From positions 1 to 10,117 of the forward strand of contig JANBPK010001804.1 in NCBI GenBank assembly GCA_027579435.1: a stretch of DNA of 10,117 nucleotides, given 5' to 3'. How positions within the stretch are numbered: the stretch's first letter is position 1; each line of letters begins with the position of its first letter. Positions 1 through 9,515 of the stretch are shown piece by piece. Source of the DNA: Candolleomyces eurysporus. Taxonomy: Eukaryota; Basidiomycota; Agaricomycetes; Agaricales; Psathyrellaceae. The notes under the pieces are model-generated. The model was given only the letters and a program-made list of their open reading frames with translations, made no database searches and was not told the origin of the DNA. A program made the position numbers and the translations under genes.

Positions 1-1106
1 CACCGGCAGCGTCCAGCCCCAGCTAGCCCCTCCTCAAAGGTGTGTATCCATCGCCCTAGCCCCCATCCTGACCCTTATCGTGGTCGCGTCTAGTACACGT
101 GCAGAGAAACCCCGATCTAGTAACCGCGTCGCCGGGCTCGATCCAATCCGTGAAACCACCCCGGTCAAAGATTTACGGGCTGTCTCATCCTTCTTGAAGC
201 AGCCTCCGTCCCCTGTCGCGAGCACCCCCCAACAATCTCCCCCACAAGATGACATTCCGACGACTCCAAGCAGTCTCCCGCCCCTGCCCCCGAGTCCTGC
301 TAAAAGTATCATAGAACACCTCCCTAAACCAGCGGACGTTCGCGCAGTTGTGCAACGTCTCCAGACCCAGGAGCTGCTTCCTCACGGCACAGAGTTTCTA
401 GAGGCCACTAGAGCTGTAAGCGTGTCTTTAATCATATGTGGTTCTGATTATTGACTTTGTTCCAGTTCCTCTCCAACTCGCGAAACATTTGGACAGTCAC
501 TGCCCTGTTTGAACTGCTCACTATCATCTATACCGTCGTCCCTTGGAAATACGCCCAGGTCAGTCGTCGTAAAGTCTGGTGACCCAGCCGCAACTAACTC
601 GCGTGAAGCTCCCGCTATCTGCCAAAGGAGAATCTACGCTGTCGCTTCCTTATCCGCCGGCGTCTGTCTTCCAGACATCCACCTTTTGGCTCGTCCTTTT
701 GCATTGGGCCCTTCCAACACTCGTCATCCCTTCGTTTATTGGAAACTTGATCTCCTTCAACCCCAGCGCTCCACCACAAGAGCCCACACAACCGGTCATC
801 CTCTTTGACCCATTGACTGCGGCTATCGCGCGTCTAGCCGTCTCTGCTGCATATCCATACGCCAGCCTTTCTGCCACGGAGCACGTGCATGGCCTCGATG
901 TATTGGGATACAACCTGCGTTTCTTCAACGCTCTAGTTGGTCTAGGCTTTGCCTTTGCAGAGGCCATTGCGGGTGCGCCTCGCCTCTTTGCCAAAACCCT
1001 GGTGCAGGAGCATCGCTTGGCTCTTGTTCCCGCATCTCCACGTCCAGCCTCGCAGGTCCGAGCCTTGACAGCAGCCGGGGAGGAGGAATCTTCGGAAGTG
1101 GATTGA
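1..1106 (+). CDS. Hypothetical membrane protein, 3' part of gene (5' end outside window)
   Basis: I do not recognise this family. Proposed exons are 1-39, 94-415, 466-558 and 609-1106, with introns of 54, 50 and 50 nt that carry GT-AG ends and branch-like CTGAC/CTAAC motifs. They give about 316 visible residues ending in TGA. The N-terminal visible part is a polar, disordered Pro/Ser/Thr-rich stretch (about 90 residues), then a helical segment (SIIEHLPKPADVRAVVQRLQ). Hydrophobic segments follow: one in exon 466-558 (IWTVTALFELLTIIYTVV), one around 685-760 (FWLVLLHWALPTLVIPSFIG) and a weaker one around 915-985 (FFNALVGLGFAFAEAIAG). The tail is acidic (GEEESSEVD). A disordered basic/proline-rich head before a few membrane helices would suit an ER or nuclear-envelope protein, but that is inference. 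The frame is open to the left edge, so the start is missing. The first intron is less certain than the other two. Confidence 0.72.
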
Positions 1107-1347
1107 TTCGTATTTTTATTGGTTATTATTTAGTTTCTTTTTCCTTCTTTTCGTTCGTGCCAAGATCTATTGCGCTTGCTTTCGATATCGCTTTCGATAT
1201 ATGTTTTCGTATGTTACCGTTTTGTATTATTTTTGGTTACCTACGCTTGTTTTATGAATCTGATGACGACGATTTGACTTGTACATAATTACCACGGCTT
1301 TTGTAAACGTGTTGTAATGATACCTGTACCATATTCCTCTTCTTGAA
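1107..1347. promoter_or_regulatory. Short intergenic spacer: 3' end of upstream gene and RFT1 promoter
   Basis: These 241 bp separate two genes on the same strand and must hold the 3' UTR of the first and the promoter and 5' UTR of RFT1. The sequence is AT-richer than the flanking exons. An ATTGG (CCAAT box on the other strand) lies at 1118-1122, close behind the stop codon, and a near-tandem repeat lies at 1178-1200. The RFT1 ATG has an A at -3 and G at +4 (TTGAAATGG), a good start context. No clear TATA box is visible. Confidence 0.5.
1178..1200 (+). repeat. Near-tandem 11-bp direct repeat (GCTTTCGATAT x2)
   Basis: GCTTTCGATAT occurs at 1178-1188 and again at 1190-1200, one base apart. The join contains the palindrome CGATATCG (1183-1190). 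It lies in the spacer upstream of RFT1. It could be a protein-binding site or a chance duplication; only the repeat itself is observed. Confidence 0.55.
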
Positions 1348-3220
1348 ATGGCTTCCTCCGAACCAAAACCACCACCGCCAAAACAACAGCAGCAAAAGTC
1401 TCTGTTGAACTCGTCTGTGACGTCTCTGTCGTTTCTTGTTGCGTTGCAGCTCTTTTCGAGGCTCTTTACGTCGGTTCTGAACCAGGCCCTTGTCCGGCTC
1501 GCGTCACCCAGCGCGTTTGGGACTGCGTCGATACAGTTTGAACTTGTGCTCAGCACTATCCTGTTTTTGAGCAGGGAGGGTGTTAGGAATGCGATTCTCA
1601 GGAGCAAGACCGCTGGCAAAGAAGATGGAGAGGGAGACGAACGCGTCAAGCAGCTGAATTTGACGTTTATACCGGCTCTGCTTGGGGTTCCGTTGGCGGT
1701 GGGGACGACGCTCGTGTATTTGGCGTTTGCGAGCGAGGAGGTGAGGAGGCAGCCGTACCTTACGGTCGCCGTTGCGCTTTATGCGGGTGCGGCGGTGGTG
1801 GAGCTTCTTAGTGAACCTATGCATAATAGGTATGCATGTTCGTTACCGTACACGCATGGATGACTGATGGACTGGGAGCTTAGGGCGATGCTGGAGTTGA
1901 AGACGAATGTCCGGGTGAGGGCGGAGGGGTTGGGGATTACGGCGAAGAGCTTTGTGACGTTCCTTGTGCTTTTCGTGGATGCGAGGAGGGGACAGGATAC
2001 GTTGGCGCTTGTTGCGTTTGCACTTGGGCAGTTGGCGTATTCCGTCGTTGTATTTGGGCATTATGCGAGGACGTTTGGCGTTCCTTGGGTGAAAAAACCG
2101 AAGGCGGCTCAGAGGTGCGTTGTCCGTTTGCTTTTGAATGATTACTTGTGCTGAACGCCTGAATGACAGTGGTTATTTCGATTCGGCGTTGCTCAATCTA
2201 TCGGTTACGATGACTTTCCAGTCCGTCATCAAGCACGTACTGACGGAGGGAGATAAGCTTTTGCTTACCTTCTTCAGTCCACTGGAAGACCAGGGCGGAT
2301 ACGCGATTGCTGCAAACTACGGTTCGTCCTCCATCTCTCGGCGTTTCATTCCTTGTAATAACATACCACACTTGCCTCCTAGGATCCCTCCTCGCTCGGA
2401 TAGTATTCCAACCTCTAGAAGAAACGCTTCGAGTCTTCTTCTCCAGACTCCTTACGTCGCNAAAAAAAGCAAGATCATCAACAAGCTGCAGACGCCTTGA
2501 CAGCTCTACTTTCGGTACAAATCACTGTTTCCGTCCTCTTCGTTATTTTTGGCAGTGCATATCTGTCCGTGTTCCTGCCTCTTCTCTTACCTCAGAGATA
2601 TTTGGCAACAAGTGCATCCAGAGTTTTGGGGGCGTGGGTTTACTATATCCCTGTGCTGGCGCTTAATGGTGGTTTGGAAGCGTTCTTGTCTAGTGCTGCG
2701 TCTACCAAAGACTTGAACCGGCAGAGCAGGTGAGCAAGCGGTTAATTTAATCCGGTGGAGGCTAATCGCTGGTTGTATCACGATAACAGGTGGATGTTTG
2801 CGTTTTCAGTAATCTACATCTCAGCAGCGGTTGGGCTCTATCGCCTCGGATTCGGGGACGTTTCGCTCATTTACGCCAACACCGTAAACCTGGCTGCGAG
2901 GATTCTCTATTGTCTTTCCTTCGCATCAAGGTTCTTCGTGGCTAAAGAACGCTCTGTCAACTTTGGAGTGTGGCAGTTGGTNCCCCCCATTACCTTTCCT
3001 TGTCGCCTCAGCCGCTGCGTCCCTGTTGATCAAGTTAAGTGCCAGTTGGCTGGGAGTGGAGGCGACTTTGAAAAGCGTCGGGAAATACGCGGTATTCCAG
3101 AAAAATGTATTACTGCATGTTGGCGTCGGAGGGTCTCTGGGGGTGTCATGTCTTGCTATTTGGTTGTTCTTGTCGAGGCGGAGAATTGCTGCATTGGTAC
3201 GGCGTTCCAAGAAAGATTAG
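1348..3220 (+). CDS. RFT1: RFT1: ER membrane protein for dolichol-linked oligosaccharide, N-glycosylation
   Basis: Multi-pass ER membrane protein of the Rft1 family (MOP flippase fold). It is needed for N-glycosylation at the stage where Man5GlcNAc2-PP-dolichol is used on the lumenal side; whether it is itself the flippase is disputed. Exons are 1348-1829, 1884-2114, 2170-2321, 2383-2729 and 2790-3220, with introns of 54, 55, 61 and 60 nt. Family marks are LFSRLFTSVLNQALVRL near residue 40, LSEP before the first intron, TEGDK (263-267), the Rft1 hallmark VFQPLEETLRVFF (about 296-308), and ALNGGLEAF with IYANTVNLAARI near the end. The product is 546 aa against 541 in human and 574 in yeast. 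The frame breaks at the two Ns (2461 beside seven A; 2982 beside six C). Leaving out each N makes the frame run on exactly and keeps the Rft1 match, so these look like assembly artefacts, not mutations. The C-terminus is short and basic (RRSKKD). Confidence 0.96.
2461..2461. other. Ambiguous base N causing an apparent frameshift in RFT1
   Basis: The N precedes a run of seven A. Upstream, Rft1 sequence is in one frame (ending RLLTS). Downstream it continues in the next frame (KKQDHQQAADAL). Treating the N as a surplus character restores one continuous frame. Confidence 0.85.
2982..2982. other. Second ambiguous base N causing an apparent frameshift in RFT1
   Basis: The N precedes a run of six C. 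The frame changes here again, from NFGVWQLV to PPLPFLVASAAASLLIKL. Dropping the single N joins the two frames, the same behaviour as at 2461. Confidence 0.85.
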
Positions 3221-3307
3221 ATTAGACATGTAGCTACACATAGTAGTCGTGAAATCGTCAAAAAGTCATAATTGCGGCGTTCGAAATTGGCAAAGAGAAG
3301 GACGGGA
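3221..3307. other. 87-bp tail-to-tail spacer between RFT1 and FIG4
   Basis: The stop codons of the two convergent genes are only 87 bp apart, so the 3' UTRs must share or overlap this stretch. It holds a perfect 10-bp palindrome, TGTAGCTACA at 3229-3238. No separate terminator structure is evident. Confidence 0.6.
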
Positions 3308-6300
3308 TTACACCTGCATTACACCTCCCAACCATTTCTCGTAATTGAAGGTAACGGGGATGGGATCTTTGTTGTCAAGATGGACTGTCAATCCACGGTC
3401 GACATATGTCACAAACTCGATGGGAACCTTGTCTGGCCAGTCTGGAGCTATACCGAGACCACCCTCCACGGCCATGGCGTAGATTTCAAGATCCTTTCGC
3501 TCTCCTATCGTCAAGGGGGCATCGAGCATCTCTTGGCACTGGTCGATGTATCTGAATAAAAATAGTTATTGGTCAAAGACCCTGAGTTTAATTTGAAGGC
3601 GGAACTTACCCCTGATACTCTGCTTCCTCCATCTCCGAGACCGATGGTGAAAGAAGGCGGGTAGCTAGGTACTGGGTGCTACGTTCGTCGACAGCGGAGA
3701 CTTGAGGCTTCTTGGGATCTGGTCGAGAAGTGGATTTGCCAGAAGTCTTCTTGTTGCCTGAACTGACTTGGGAACCGATCCATCGTCGAACCCCCTGCAC
3801 AACACTGGAAGAGATAGGGACGGCCGTTAAAAGCTAAGTATCACCAGGGGAAAGTGTAGACTTACCGAGACTGTGGGTCGTTCGGACGATAGCTACGAGG
3901 TTCAAAGGGGCTCTGGTTTATATCCTTCACAGTTTTACTGGGGTAAGGCCTTGTCAAAAACGTTGCCATGAAGAAGAGAAAGGAAGCAACCGTACCCAGG
4001 AAGCTTCAGCGTACTGTTCATCGAGTACGCAAAGTGCTTTCCAAGGGAAGTGAAAAGCAGCGGTCGGTAATATTCAACCCAGAAATCGCCCTTGTTCTGG
4101 ACAAAGTCGCAAAGGCCCTCATCGCAATCATCCAGATTGTACGCTTGTTCGAGGTTTTCATCGTGGAACCACTTCTGGTACCCTCCTCGTACTGGAGGGT
4201 TGGCGATCGTTCGCTCGCTTTGGACACCGAGGAAGAGATTGATAGCGGTTTGCTTGTCGGCATCTAGGAGGTGAAGTTAGGGCAGTCCTGGATTGGCTTA
4301 AGGGGGATTGTATACCGAGCAGCGCGTTCGTGTAAAAGCGGCGGACGTTCTCTATGATGTCTCGCGAATGGCTGTTCCAATGTGGCATGCGGCGATATGT
4401 TTCTACTCGATTGACTAGCGCACTTCCAGTGTACTGCAACGCAATAGCTGCAAAATTGAAATCGCTTAGTCGATGAACTTGTCTATAGATGAGGAAACGT
4501 ACTGTCTCCATGATCGTGATACATCTCTGTCAGCATGTTTACAGCGTCAGAGTCGAAGGCCAAGTTTGGACTCTCCACGACCCCAAGGGCATAGAGCTGG
4601 TGACCGAGAGCCCGCTTTCCAAATACAAATTGAGCGGCATTGGTTCGGTCCAGACAGTCTACGCAGTTGGTTCTACATATGCCGTTTTGCAGTGAAATGG
4701 TACCGCGCCATTGGCTCTCTCCGTCCCTAGGAAGATAAAGGCTTCAGTTCCCGGGGTGGCGTTGGGCTAGAAGATAACGACACTGACTCTGTTTTGTTCT
4801 GAGTGTAGTGAGAGTATGGCTCGGCACCAGAGTGGAAAAACCCGGTCAGCTGAATTGATTCTTCCGCTATGTCTTCGAGGTAGCTAATAACGTCTTGCGT
4901 TTTCCTGTCGAAATTATAATTAATCGGCGTGTGTAAATCGGACACACCTCATGACTCACTCTTTATACGCTCGAGACATATCCCATGCACGGTAGACCAT
5001 CTTCTTATCGCGGGGCAAGAATTGATTGAGGTATTTCACGCATTGTGTATATTCATCTAGAAGCTTTGATTCTCTCGGAACTGGTTCGCGCCGCTTGATG
5101 AGATTGAGAATCGTTATGGGCGTTCCATAGCGTTTGAATAGATCATCAAAATGCTTGGATGCGGCAGTGTAGAATGGGTCGACGACGCTGACTGAAACGA
5201 GTTTAATCGCAAAACCTTTAGGAGCGGGGCTAAGGCTTACTCTCTATCGGCGGTTTGGGTACCATGGCATTCGTTTCCTGAGTCCAATATACAGGAATAC
5301 TTCCACGGTACTACACCAGATTTCGATCAGCGTGCGTTATTCGTTACTGGGATAATAGCTTTACCTGTACGTAGCTCGTGTAGTTGGGACTAGGTCTCCG
5401 CTCCTGACGATTGCCGGCCGTGCCTCGACTCGGATAGTAGAATGGCGTTGTAAGGGCTTCAGACACGATTTGTTCTGTCTCTACTTCGTTTGCAACGTTT
5501 CCCTGAGTCAGATGGTCAGAACAGTTTTGGCCGCAAGCGCAGAGGTACTAACCTCGTCGTTAACCCCTCGCTTAAGGTACCGAGCACCAGCAAAATGACG
5601 CGACCTTCGAGCGATGAGGGTGATGAAAACAACTCGCCCAAGGACAGTAAGCTCTAAATTCAAGCATTAAAATTTCACAAAGAGACCTGCACTTCAATCT
5701 GACGCACTGGCTTGGTCAACATGGCCATGAATTAACGGAACCAGCCAGTGGTTCTTAAGGGGTGGTCTTTCTGACTTGCTGAACGCTGCTGACATCATGT
5801 GGAAGTTCCAAGCGAAGCGGTCATTGAAAGGGTAGTCTCCTTGTACTGGTCGAGCGGGGCCGATGAGGTTATGTTGTAGGGTAGACGTCAAATCGTAAGT
5901 ATAGCTGTAGACTATGTTAGTGGATGGTAAACATCGGTAGGATCATCCATACCTGAAGTAAAAGTTCTTGGACATGTCCACCTGCTTGAAGATGTTCATG
6001 AGGCGTTGTTCTTCTGCTGCCTTCTCGATCTTGTGGTTGAAGCTGATAGGGACAACTTCGGCATTCTCGCAATGGTAGAGGTAGTGGCCACCGAGAAGAG
6101 CGACCACAGAGCGTTTGGTGATCAAGATCATGTACCAGCCAGCAGTGAAGCGTATGAAGCCTGTCCGTTGTGGTCAGGGGTCGAAGACAGTCCATGGTAC
6201 GTTGAAGACTCACCTGCTATTCCGAAGAACACCTTGGCCCTTCCTAGTCCACCATAAGGCTTGTTTCCATCGTCTAGCATCTTGAGCATCGCGCTCATCT

Positions 6301-6660
6301 GCTTCCCGGTATACTCTGCTTCATCCTCGACGACAATGAGTTCATCCTGCGTAGTCCGGTCGATCTTTATGATTCTGTGACGAGAATCGGAGGTATTGGA
6401 CGCGATAATGTAGAATCGACCTCGGTTTTCGTAAAGAATGAACTTGTTGAAGACGGAATGGGTTTGGGTTTGCTGGTGATTGGGCTTTGGGTTCGGAGCT
6501 TGCGCTCGGTATGGAGGGGGGGAGCGTGTCGCTGTGGGTAACGCGTTCTGCTCAGGTGTTTGCTGGCCCTGGGGCACCGGTGGGTCTGGAGCCACACCTG
6601 AATCCACTGAAAGAGACGCTGTGAGATGGAAAGGCAGCTGTAGTGACGCACTTACTTACT
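3308..6660 (-). CDS. FIG4: FIG4: SAC-domain PtdIns(3,5)P2 5-phosphatase (Fab1-Vac14-Fig4 complex)
   Basis: Removes the 5-phosphate of PtdIns(3,5)P2 and, with Vac14, supports the Fab1 kinase at the vacuole/endosome membrane. Exons from the 5' end (minus strand): 6660 (one base), 6606-6214, 6160-5953, 5904-5708, 5653-5553, 5502-5365, 5310-5241, 5191-4960, 4904-4782, 4726-4503, 4447-4316, 4263-3996, 3937-3866, 3804-3610 and 3551-3308. The fourteen introns are 48-61 nt, and the spliced frame closes at 865 aa (human 907, yeast 879). After a Pro/Gln-rich head of about 50 residues comes the SAC domain: [85 protein letters not shown]. The catalytic CX5RT motif is [12 protein letters not shown], with Cys509 and Arg515 (about 4650-4615). 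Then come [19 protein letters not shown] and [14 protein letters not shown]. The C-terminal region includes [16 protein letters not shown] and a conserved last exon. The weakest junctions are the 4781 donor (GTCGTT) and the start codon, apparently split by the first intron. Confidence 0.96.
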
Positions 6661-6667
6661 GGGACAT
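6605..6667 (-). promoter_or_regulatory. FIG4 start region: first intron 6659-6607, split ATG and overlapping upstream ORF
   Basis: The SAC-domain frame reads back to GTG-GAT-TCA just inside the acceptor at 6607 and has no in-frame ATG of its own. Splicing the 53-nt intron (donor GTAAGT, acceptor TTTCAG) joins A6660 to TG at 6606-6605 and makes ATG-GAT-TCA in frame, with G at +4. An earlier ATG at 6667-6665 lies eight bases before it in the mRNA. Unspliced, it stops after three codons. Spliced, it opens a different frame of 20 codons that overlaps the FIG4 start. None of the nearby acceptors puts that first ATG in frame. Confidence 0.55.
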
Positions 6668-7050
6668 GATGGTAGTAGTCAAAGTCAGGGGCGGGCTCGG
6701 ATACTGTTGACTTATCTCTCATCATTACCTCAATGCCAACTCTGGACCCCTCGCCTTCAAAACGCTGGAGAAACGGCTGTCTGCCAGCTATGTTCCTCGG
6801 AAATGCCTCTGGGAGTTGGGTGTTCGACGCACAGTTCCCAGACCCGAGTTCTAATTCGCTTGCTCAACATCAGCCTACCCAGGCTTCCTCGATTCAAAGG
6901 CATCGATAGTGGGGAGGTCTTGATGGAGAAGTCGTCCCTCGTTATCACGGTCTCCCATGTGGTTCTTTTATCTATTCTAGAGCCTGTCTTATCAGCAGTG
7001 GTCCATACATATATCCCCCAGCCGAGTTCTGTGCAACTTGGACCTTCTCC
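6668..7050. promoter_or_regulatory. Divergent promoter region of FIG4 and the NCS1 transporter, with GATA-site cluster
   Basis: These 383 bp lie between the start regions of two divergent genes, so both promoters and 5' UTRs are here. Five HGATAR sites, the core bound by fungal GATA nitrogen regulators (AreA/NIT2 type), are present: TTATCT 6712-6717, CGATAG 6904-6909, TTATCA 6942-6947, TTATCT 6968-6973 and TTATCA 6989-6994. About one is expected by chance at equal base composition, by rough estimate. Four of the five lie within 150 bp of the transporter ATG, which suits nitrogen control of a nucleobase permease; that control is inferred. A long open frame crossing this stretch (6707-7297) has no ATG at its head, runs into transporter exon 1 out of frame, and is not called. 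Confidence 0.5.
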
Positions 7051-9150
7051 ATGTTGTCCTTCTTCAAACGCCTGTCCGTTGAGACCCGGCCTGGCAAGTT
7101 CGGCCCCAATTCACGATGGAGCAACGCGGACATGGACCCCGTTCCTCCTTCTCTTAGGACCTGGAATTCCTGGAACTACATTGCATACTGGATTTCCGAC
7201 GCTACCAATGTTGCAACCTGGCAGCTCGCCAGCTCAATGCTGGCTGTCGGTCTCTCTTGGCAGCAAGCCCTCGGTGCCATTGCAGTGGGGCACATAATTA
7301 TCGCTGTGAGTATCGCTTCGTTTGCGCAAACCGAGCTGAGGTGCTGAATATCGCGGAAGGTGGTTATCTTACTCAATGGAACGGTCGGCGCAAGGCTTCA
7401 TATCGGATTCCCCGTGCTGAACCGGTCTTCGTTTGGATTCTGGTTAAGCTACTTTAGCGTAGTCAGCCGGGTTGTCCTCGCTATGTTCTGGTTTGGGGTG
7501 CAGGTGAGTGCTTTCATCTATCTCCGGGTTTTATTTCAAACTGAAATCACCCGTAGACCTACACTGGTTCGGAAGCCATGTACCAGATGCTGAAAGCTAT
7601 TTGGCCTTCGTTAGCTCGTCTGCCTAACCAGCTTCCGGAGAGTGCGAATATCACCACGTCTGGTAAGTTCCAAGAGGCATCGTGTTCCCGATTCTGACTT
7701 GTTGGCAGGCATCATGTGTTACTTCTTGTACTGGCTAATCCAGTTCCCTTTCCTACTCTTCTCACCCCAGAAGATTCGCCATCTATTCACTTTCAAGGCA
7801 ATTGTGGTCCCTTGTGCATGGATAGCCATCTTGATCTGGGCAATGGTGAAAGCACCCCCTCGCGTTAGCCTCGATCCCATCCCTTCAAGCGTTCATGGAA
7901 GCACGGCAAAGTGGTTGTGGTTCGGAGCCATGAACAGCGCAATCGGCAACTACTCGACACTCTCTGTTAACATTCCAGATTTTACGGTTGGTTCATATCC
8001 TGAAGCGTATAGTTACCGAATTAGTCTGATACGTTTATGCTAGCGTTATGCAAAGCGTGAAAGATCGTGAGTCCGCGGACCCGGCACTCTGATACATTAA
8101 CTCATGTCTCGCAGACAATACGTCCAGTTGCTTGCCATTCCAGTCACGTTCACACTCTTTGGATTTGTCGGTCAGTGACAGGACCACTCGCTTGTTGTTC
8201 GTACCTTCATTGAACTCTGTCTGACAGGAATTGCCGTCACCTCTGCCGGAGAGATTCTCTACGGTGATGTCCTCTGGGACCCACTCCGTCTGATTGACCG
8301 CTGGGACAACCGTGCCGCTGCATTTTTCGCGGCATTCAGCTTCGCTCTTGCCACTCTCGGAACCAACATTTCCGCCAACAGTTTAAGCGCTGCCAATGAT
8401 ATGACCGTCCTATTCCCCAGATACATCGATATCAGAAGAGGTCAGATTATCTGCGCGTTTATTGGAGGCTGGGCCCTCTGCCCTTGGGAAATTCTTGCGT
8501 CCGCACCGGGGTTCCTGACTTTCATGGCTGGGTACACGATATTTTTGGGACCGTTCGCTGCTATGTATGTCCTTCTTTATGTGCTCAATTCAGTTGGCTG
8601 ACAGGGNCGTTTTAGCATGGTGGTAGACGTGAGGAATTTTCATGTGCCTCTCGCTGGCCTCTGATTCTGACCGATTCCTCTAGTACTGGATCATCCACAG
8701 GGGCAATGTCAATGTCGTCGCGATGTACGACCCTCGCGGAATCTACCGATATTGGAACGGAATTGTATGTTATTCGTTGCTCTTCTCCCTTGCAGTGCAA
8801 TTGATTCTCTTGCTCCAAGAACTGGAGAGCTGCCGTTGCGCTCCTTGTATCCGTGACCCCGAACCTACCTGGTTTGATTCACAATATTAACGCTAACATT
8901 CCCGTTGGAAATGCCTCTTACTTGTTTAATATCGCTTGGCTCTTTGGGGTATGTCAGATTAGTACAGGATCTCAACGTTAACTGATGTCTTTTCCGGCAG
9001 TTCTTCGTTGCCGGAGGGGTATACTGTATTCTGTCCACTCTATTCCCTGCAACGGAAACCTTCATGGACGTCCCCGTATTGAGCGACGACTTCTTTAATG
9101 AGAATGTAGACGAGAAGAGTTCAAACTCTGATATCAAGGAGCAAGCGTGA
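7051..9150 (+). CDS. NCS1-family nucleobase:cation symporter, Fur-type (uracil/allantoin/uridine permease)
   Basis: Plasma-membrane transporter of the NCS1 family (LeuT-type fold, about 12 helices), importing uracil or a related nucleobase, nucleoside or allantoin with a cation. Exons: 7051-7305, 7360-7503, 7557-7662, 7709-7986, 8044-8066, 8115-8170, 8228-8564, 8616-8628, 8684-8764, 8820-8948 and 9001-9150. Introns are 46-57 nt and the frame closes at 523 aa. The start fits the family: a short head (FFKRLSVET) before WSNADMDPVPPSLRTW. TM1 reads WISDATNVATWQLASSM, followed by NGTVGARLHIGFPVLNRSSF. TM3 has WFGVQ, with Trp129 and Gln133 spaced like Mhp1 Trp117/Gln121. NIPDFTRYAKRER follows TM6. 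TM8 has TNISAN (Asn334, Asn338), matching the Mhp1 Asn318 region, then FPRYIDIRRGQ. The tail is acidic with lysines (DEKSSNSDIKEQA), as in permeases subject to ubiquitin turnover. The exact substrate cannot be fixed. The N at 8607 lies in an intron and does not touch the frame. Confidence 0.95.
8607..8607. other. Ambiguous base N within a transporter intron (8565-8615)
   Basis: A single N follows GGG, eight bases before the TTTAG acceptor of the intron. It has no coding effect. With the Ns at 2461, 2982 and 9321 it points to isolated uncertain base calls in a draft assembly. Confidence 0.8.
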
Positions 9151-9515
9151 TCCACGATGCTCGACCACATCCTAACATCTCTTAAATTTGATTTCTCCCC
9201 TATCCCACATGTTTGTGTTCATGTCCCTTCTTCCCCATATCCTCTAATTTCAATATCATAACGGCCTTTCACGATCATATCATTTTGTTGTGAGTTCTCT
9301 CTGCCCTTAATCACCGACTTNCATTTTCCTTCGCTCACGCACGCCTCGCATTTTACCCATGTCATTCTCAGGTACTATCGTAAGCTTTGTACTTCAACAC
9401 ACCCCGGAGCCAGATGTCTATAGACTTTTGATTGACTGGGAAGCTCTGTTTTTGCGCAACGTGAGAAGGTCCGAAGATGAAGGGAGGTTCGTGTCTGGAC
9501 TAAGTCAGGTGAACG

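Noticed and set aside
1227..1649. 140-codon minus-strand open frame opposite RFT1 exon 1
   Set aside because: It is a shadow of the real coding strand, with low-complexity Ser/Leu/Cys content and no family resemblance.
1818..1837. Repeated TATGCAT on either side of the first RFT1 donor site
   Set aside because: Two copies of a 7-mer containing a palindrome at this spacing are likely chance; no link to splicing is evident.
2456..2470. Programmed ribosomal frameshift at the A-run in RFT1
   Set aside because: An uncalled base sits exactly at the slip and a second N gives the same kind of slip at 2982. Family members have no frameshift, so assembly error is the simpler explanation.
1348..3220. 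RFT1 as a pseudogene
   Set aside because: All conserved motifs, splice sites and the C-terminus are intact once the two Ns are ignored.
6707..7297. 196-codon plus-strand open frame
   Set aside because: It begins without an ATG, crosses the divergent promoter and overlaps transporter exon 1 in the wrong frame. The protein shows no domain.
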